Positions 7,079-9,607 of a DNA stretch of 9,607 bases are shown here, in pieces. The DNA comes from Ruminococcaceae bacterium UBA6364. GTDB taxonomy: Bacteria; Bacillota; Clostridia; Oscillospirales; Acutalibacteraceae. The translations under genes were made by a program, and so were the position numbers. The DNA lies in contig DJRI01000133.1 in assembly GCA_002440045.1 (NCBI GenBank), positions 1 through 9,607 of the forward strand, given 5' to 3'. Within the stretch, counting starts at the first letter, position 1; the number at the start of each line of letters is the position of its first letter. Below the pieces are notes generated by a model. The model ran no database searches. It worked only from the letters and a program-made list of their open reading frames with translations, and was not told the DNA's origin.

Positions 7079-7084
7079 AAAGGA
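7079..7084 (+). promoter_or_regulatory. Ribosome binding site favouring the TTG start of the hydrolase
   Basis: AAAGGA abuts the first ATG (7084-7086), too close to serve it, but lies eight bases before the in-frame TTG at 7093-7095. Other genes in the window also appear to use TTG, so this start is favoured; the difference is only three residues. Confidence 0.55.
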
Positions 7085-7092
7085 TGAGTGAA

Positions 7093-8052
7093 TTGTCCGC
7101 AAAAAAACATAAAGCATTAAAGCTCGGCGCAGCCGCAATAGGCATTACAGGCTGTGCGGGAATTATCATGAACAGGCTCGTTTTGACGCGCGCCTCAAAG
7201 AAAATAAGCGAAATGGGCGAAAAACGCGAGGCTAAAAAGAACGCCGGCGCGCCCGTGCCTGAAAAAGACCTTTTAAGACAGCAAAGCGAAGCGTGGTACG
7301 AAGCGCAGGAAAAGTCACACGTTGTTCTGTCGAACAAAAGCGGCAAGCACCTGCACGGATTTGTTCTTGAAGCACCCGAAAAAACGCATAAGTGGGCGCT
7401 TGTTGTTCACGGCTACACTTCAAATGCGCTCGGAATGTCTGATTACGCTTTGGGCTACAGCAAAATGGGCTTCAACATTCTTTTGCCGATACTCAGAGGG
7501 CACGATATAAGCGAATACCGCAACATCACAATGGGCTGGCTTGACAGGCTCGATATGCTTTATTGGATAGATTATATTTTAAAGCTTGACCCCGACGCCG
7601 AAATAGTTCTTCACGGCGTTTCTATGGGCGCGGCAACCGTTATGATGACCACAGGCGAAGCGCTCCCCGAAAACGTTAAGTGCTGTGTTGCCGACTGCGG
7701 TTATTCAAGTGTTTGGGATGAATTTAAAAACGAGCTTTCGGCCACATACAAGCTCCCCGCTTTTCCCGTGCTTTATGCCGCCGACGCCGCGACAAAAATT
7801 ATCGGCGGTTTTGGATTTAAAGAGGCTTCTTCGATAGAACAGCTTAAAAAATCAAAAACGCCCACCCTTTTCATTCACGGCGAAAAGGACGCATTTGTTC
7901 CTTACAGAATGCTCGACCTTAACTATAACGCCGCCGCATGCGAAAAAGAAAAGCTTTCGATTCCCGACGCGGAACACGCCGAAAGCTGCCGCGTTCACCC
8001 CGAAATATATTGGCCCGAGGTTGAGCGTTTCGTTTCAAAATATATAAAATAA
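7093..8052 (+). CDS. Membrane-anchored alpha/beta hydrolase
   Basis: The protein has 319 residues from the TTG start chosen on ribosome-binding-site spacing, or 322 from ATG 7084. Numbering here is from the TTG. A basic N-terminus (AKKHKALK) precedes a hydrophobic helix (about 11-26), so it is probably a membrane-tethered protein; the side of the membrane is uncertain. A charged linker leads to an alpha/beta-hydrolase fold with the oxyanion segment ALVVHGYTSN (102-111), the nucleophile elbow LHGVSMGAA (173-181, Ser177), the acid in IHGEKDAFVP (Asp266) and the base in DAEHAES (His295). The catalytic triad is complete. The layout resembles the uncharacterised YqkD-like hydrolases of Firmicutes, which have a similar anchor. 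Substrate is unknown; esterase, lipase or acyl-transfer activity are all possible. It is probably the first gene of a short + strand unit with the aldolase 35 bases downstream. Confidence 0.88.
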   Translation: MSAKKHKALKLGAAAIGITGCAGIIMNRLVLTRASKKISEMGEKREAKKNAGAPVPEKDLLRQQSEAWYEAQEKSHVVLSNKSGKHLHGFVLEAPEKTHKWALVVHGYTSNALGMSDYALGYSKMGFNILLPILRGHDISEYRNITMGWLDRLDMLYWIDYILKLDPDAEIVLHGVSMGAATVMMTTGEALPENVKCCVADCGYSSVWDEFKNELSATYKLPAFPVLYAADAATKIIGGFGFKEASSIEQLKKSKTPTLFIHGEKDAFVPYRMLDLNYNAAACEKEKLSIPDAEHAESCRVHPEIYWPEVERFVSKYIK

Positions 8053-8070
8053 TTCGGATTTTTCCGAATT
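8051..8070 (+). repeat. Perfect inverted repeat at the hydrolase stop codon
   Basis: AATTCGGA (8051-8058) and TCCGAATT (8063-8070) form a perfect 8-bp stem with a four-T loop. The repeat begins inside the stop codon and ends two bases before the AAAGGAAG ribosome binding site of the next gene. It lacks a proper trailing T-run, so it is at best a weak terminator. It could instead partly attenuate transcription, stabilise mRNA ends or, as DNA, be an operator. Confidence 0.6.
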
Positions 8071-8087
8071 TTAAAGGAAGTTTTATT

Positions 8088-8993
8088 ATGTCAAAGCTTA
8101 CAAGAGACACAAAAGACGGTATTTATTCACTTATGCTGACACCCTTTAACGAGGACAGAAGCATTGACTACGCAACATACGAAAAATATGTTGAATGGCA
8201 GGCTTCACAGGGCGTCGGTCATCTTTTCGCAATCTGCGGAAGCTCCGAAATGAAAAATCTTTCGCTTGAAGAAAGACTTAAGCTCGCTTCGCTCACGGTT
8301 AAACACAAAGGCGACACAGCCGTTGTTGCAACCGCCAACCTTGAGGGCGGCAGCTGGGAGCACCAGCTTGACGAAGTTAAAAGAATGGAAGAAACGGGCG
8401 TTGACGGCGTTGTTTTCGTAACAAAGGGCCTCGGCGACAGCGAAGATGTTTTTGTAGAGTACATAAGAAGCCTTGCAAAAGCCACTACACTCCCCGTTTA
8501 TCTTTATGAGTTCCCCGGCATACAGCCCTGCCACATAAGCGGCAAGGCATACGGCGAGCTTACAAAAGACGGGCTTGTTTGGGGCATTAAAGACACCACC
8601 TGCACCATGGCGGGCATTAAAGATAAAATTGACAACAAACATGGCTCAACGGTTATTCAGGCTAATATGCCCCTGCTTTTGGACTCTTATAAAGCGGGTG
8701 CGCGCGGCGTTATGGCAACGCCCACATCGTGCGGCGGCGCTTTCTTTGCACGCTTCCACGAAGCATTTGTTTCGGGCGACGAAGAGCTTGCCGAAAGACG
8801 CTATAATGAAATCATACTTCTTGACAACGCCATTGACAGCGATTTTTCTGCTTCGGCAAAAGAGCTTATAAGACTTCAGGGCGTTGAAGGCTTTAATTGG
8901 TACACAAGAGAAAGCCACCGTTTAAGCGAAGCAAGACTTCGTTCTCTTCGCTCGTTCCATGATTGGTGCGTTGCAAACGGTCTTATGAAATAA
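8088..8993 (+). CDS. DapA/NAL superfamily aldolase (class I, Schiff-base), not a typical dihydrodipicolinate synthase
   Basis: The 301-residue protein has the length and landmarks of the DHDPS/N-acetylneuraminate lyase TIM barrel. The Schiff-base lysine is K168 in WGIKDTT, the partner tyrosine is Y140 in VYLYEFPG (aligned to Y133 of E. coli DapA), and a GATP-like segment appears as GVMATPTSCGG (207-217). Such enzymes bind pyruvate or another 2-keto acid on the lysine and join or split it from an aldehyde. The substrate loop that reads GTTGES in DapA is here CGSSEM (50-55). The DapA arginine (R138, in YNVPSRT) is replaced within YEFPGIQ, and the Y107 position has no tyrosine (VTKGLGDSED). Lysine biosynthesis is therefore unlikely; sugar-acid or keto-acid catabolism is more plausible, with unknown substrate. 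AAAGGAAG at 8073-8080 supports the ATG. A strong terminator follows. Confidence 0.85.
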   Translation: MSKLTRDTKDGIYSLMLTPFNEDRSIDYATYEKYVEWQASQGVGHLFAICGSSEMKNLSLEERLKLASLTVKHKGDTAVVATANLEGGSWEHQLDEVKRMEETGVDGVVFVTKGLGDSEDVFVEYIRSLAKATTLPVYLYEFPGIQPCHISGKAYGELTKDGLVWGIKDTTCTMAGIKDKIDNKHGSTVIQANMPLLLDSYKAGARGVMATPTSCGGAFFARFHEAFVSGDEELAERRYNEIILLDNAIDSDFSASAKELIRLQGVEGFNWYTRESHRLSEARLRSLRSFHDWCVANGLMK

Positions 8994-9011
8994 ATAGCCA
9001 ACAATAATTAA

Positions 9012-9047
9012 GAAAGCAGAGCGCCGTGCTCTGCTTTTCTTTTTTTG
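9012..9047 (+). terminator. Rho-independent terminator after the aldolase gene
   Basis: A GC-rich stem pairs 9013-9022 with 9028-9037 (core GCAGAGC/GCTCTGC) around a short loop, followed by TTTTCTTTTTTT up to 9046. This is a strong intrinsic terminator about 20 bases after the aldolase stop codon. Confidence 0.9.
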
Positions 9048-9052
9048 CTTAA

Positions 9053-9589
9053 CAGGCTCACAGAAAAGAGCTTATCGAAATACCGCCCGAAACCTACTGC
9101 GGCGGCGAATTTCGCGAAAAACGCTATAACAGACTTTTTTACGGCAACATGCACGGCGAAGACATTATTGTAAAAAACAGCCCCGATTGGGCAAAACGCT
9201 TTCTTTTCAGATTTGCAACATATCAGGTGCCGTTTCACTTTCTTAACACAAAAAAGAGAGTTGCGATAAAAGGCGGCGTTTTAAATCTTCGGTGCAAATA
9301 CAGCGACGGCACGGTCTCTTTTGCAAAAGGCGAAAAGATTGTTAAAAGCGGCAATGTTTTAAAAAGCGCCCACACGCTGTTTTTGCCGTATGTTCATATT
9401 AAAGACTGTTATTTTCTCTTTTCCGAAAACGGCTCAAAAAGCGACTTTTTTATAGGTGAAAACAGCTATAAAAAAGCAAAAATCTTTACCCTTGACGAAA
9501 ACGGACAAAAATTCTTCGGCGAAATGCCCGTAAAAGGCACAAAATTAAGCTTTGAGCCGCAAAAAAGCACCGCATATCTGTTTTATTGA
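9053..9589 (+). pseudogene. 3' remnant of a larger gene, 5' part missing
   Basis: The frame is open from just after TAA 9050-9052 to TGA 9587-9589, 178 codons. The first possible start is ATG 9149, yet the preceding 32 codons already read like structured protein (ELIEIPPETYCGGEFREKR, then YNRLFYGNMHGED) and hold no ATG, GTG or TTG. No ribosome binding site precedes ATG 9149, and a strong terminator lies immediately upstream. The simplest reading is a gene whose 5' part was lost, leaving its C-terminal portion. The translated part is rich in alternating hydrophobic and charged residues with many aromatic residues and Gly/Asp turns, suggesting a beta-sheet domain, perhaps the C-terminal sandwich of a carbohydrate-active enzyme. 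I do not recognise the family. A 146-residue protein from ATG 9149 remains possible. Codon use resembles the neighbours, so loss may be recent. Confidence 0.5.
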
Positions 9590-9607
9590 GACTTTTTAAA
9601 ATCTTGT

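Noticed and set aside
6919..7092. Possible riboswitch or small RNA in the divergent intergenic region
   Set aside because: The 174 bases are AT-rich and explained by two divergent promoters and short leaders; no stable conserved-looking fold was seen.
8205..8642. Open frame of 145 codons on the - strand
   Set aside because: It is fully antisense to the aldolase gene, whose catalytic motifs are intact; Phe/Val/Ala-rich composition is typical of a complementary shadow frame.

Overview
The window reads as chromosomal DNA of a low-to-medium GC Gram-positive anaerobe of the Clostridia, most likely near the Ruminococcaceae/Oscillospiraceae. The reasons are strong AAGGAG-type ribosome binding sites, several TTG starts, a SEDS cell-wall polymerase, a short DivIVA-like protein, a class I two-subunit-type fumarase component, and a PcrA helicase with an insertion that, from memory, is common in that group. 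This placement is inferred from gene content, not from a marker gene. No tRNA, rRNA, CRISPR array, insertion sequence or phage gene was seen.

Left part (1-1560, + strand): the C-terminal end of a RodA/FtsW-type membrane protein is followed after 25 bases by a HipA-fold kinase homologue without a visible antitoxin partner. A 17-bp hairpin at 1514-1559, T-rich on both sides, separates it from the convergent operon.

Middle part (6971 down to 1570, - strand): a tight five-gene operon runs from a recognisable sigma-A-type promoter. In order of transcription it encodes a DivIVA-like coiled-coil protein, a lone class I fumarase/tartrate dehydratase beta subunit, a PiT phosphate transporter, a divergent DUF47/PhoU-like partner of PiT, and the PcrA/UvrD helicase. 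Junctions are a 4-base overlap or gaps of 2, 9 and 8 bases, and ribosome binding sites sit on or near the preceding stop codons, so translational coupling is likely. The set mixes cell-pole or division scaffolding, central carbon metabolism, phosphate uptake and DNA repair.

Right part (7050-9607, + strand): a divergent promoter drives a membrane-anchored alpha/beta hydrolase and then a DapA/NAL-superfamily aldolase. A hairpin at the hydrolase stop codon lies between them, and a strong terminator follows the aldolase. Directly after that terminator lies an open reading frame that looks like the 3' end of a larger gene whose 5' part is missing, probably a decayed remnant.

I do not see a clear new multi-gene defence or mobile system. 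The best leads are the orphan fumarase beta subunit in a DivIVA-phosphate-helicase operon, the partnerless HipA-like kinase, the non-canonical DapA homologue and the 5'-truncated gene.
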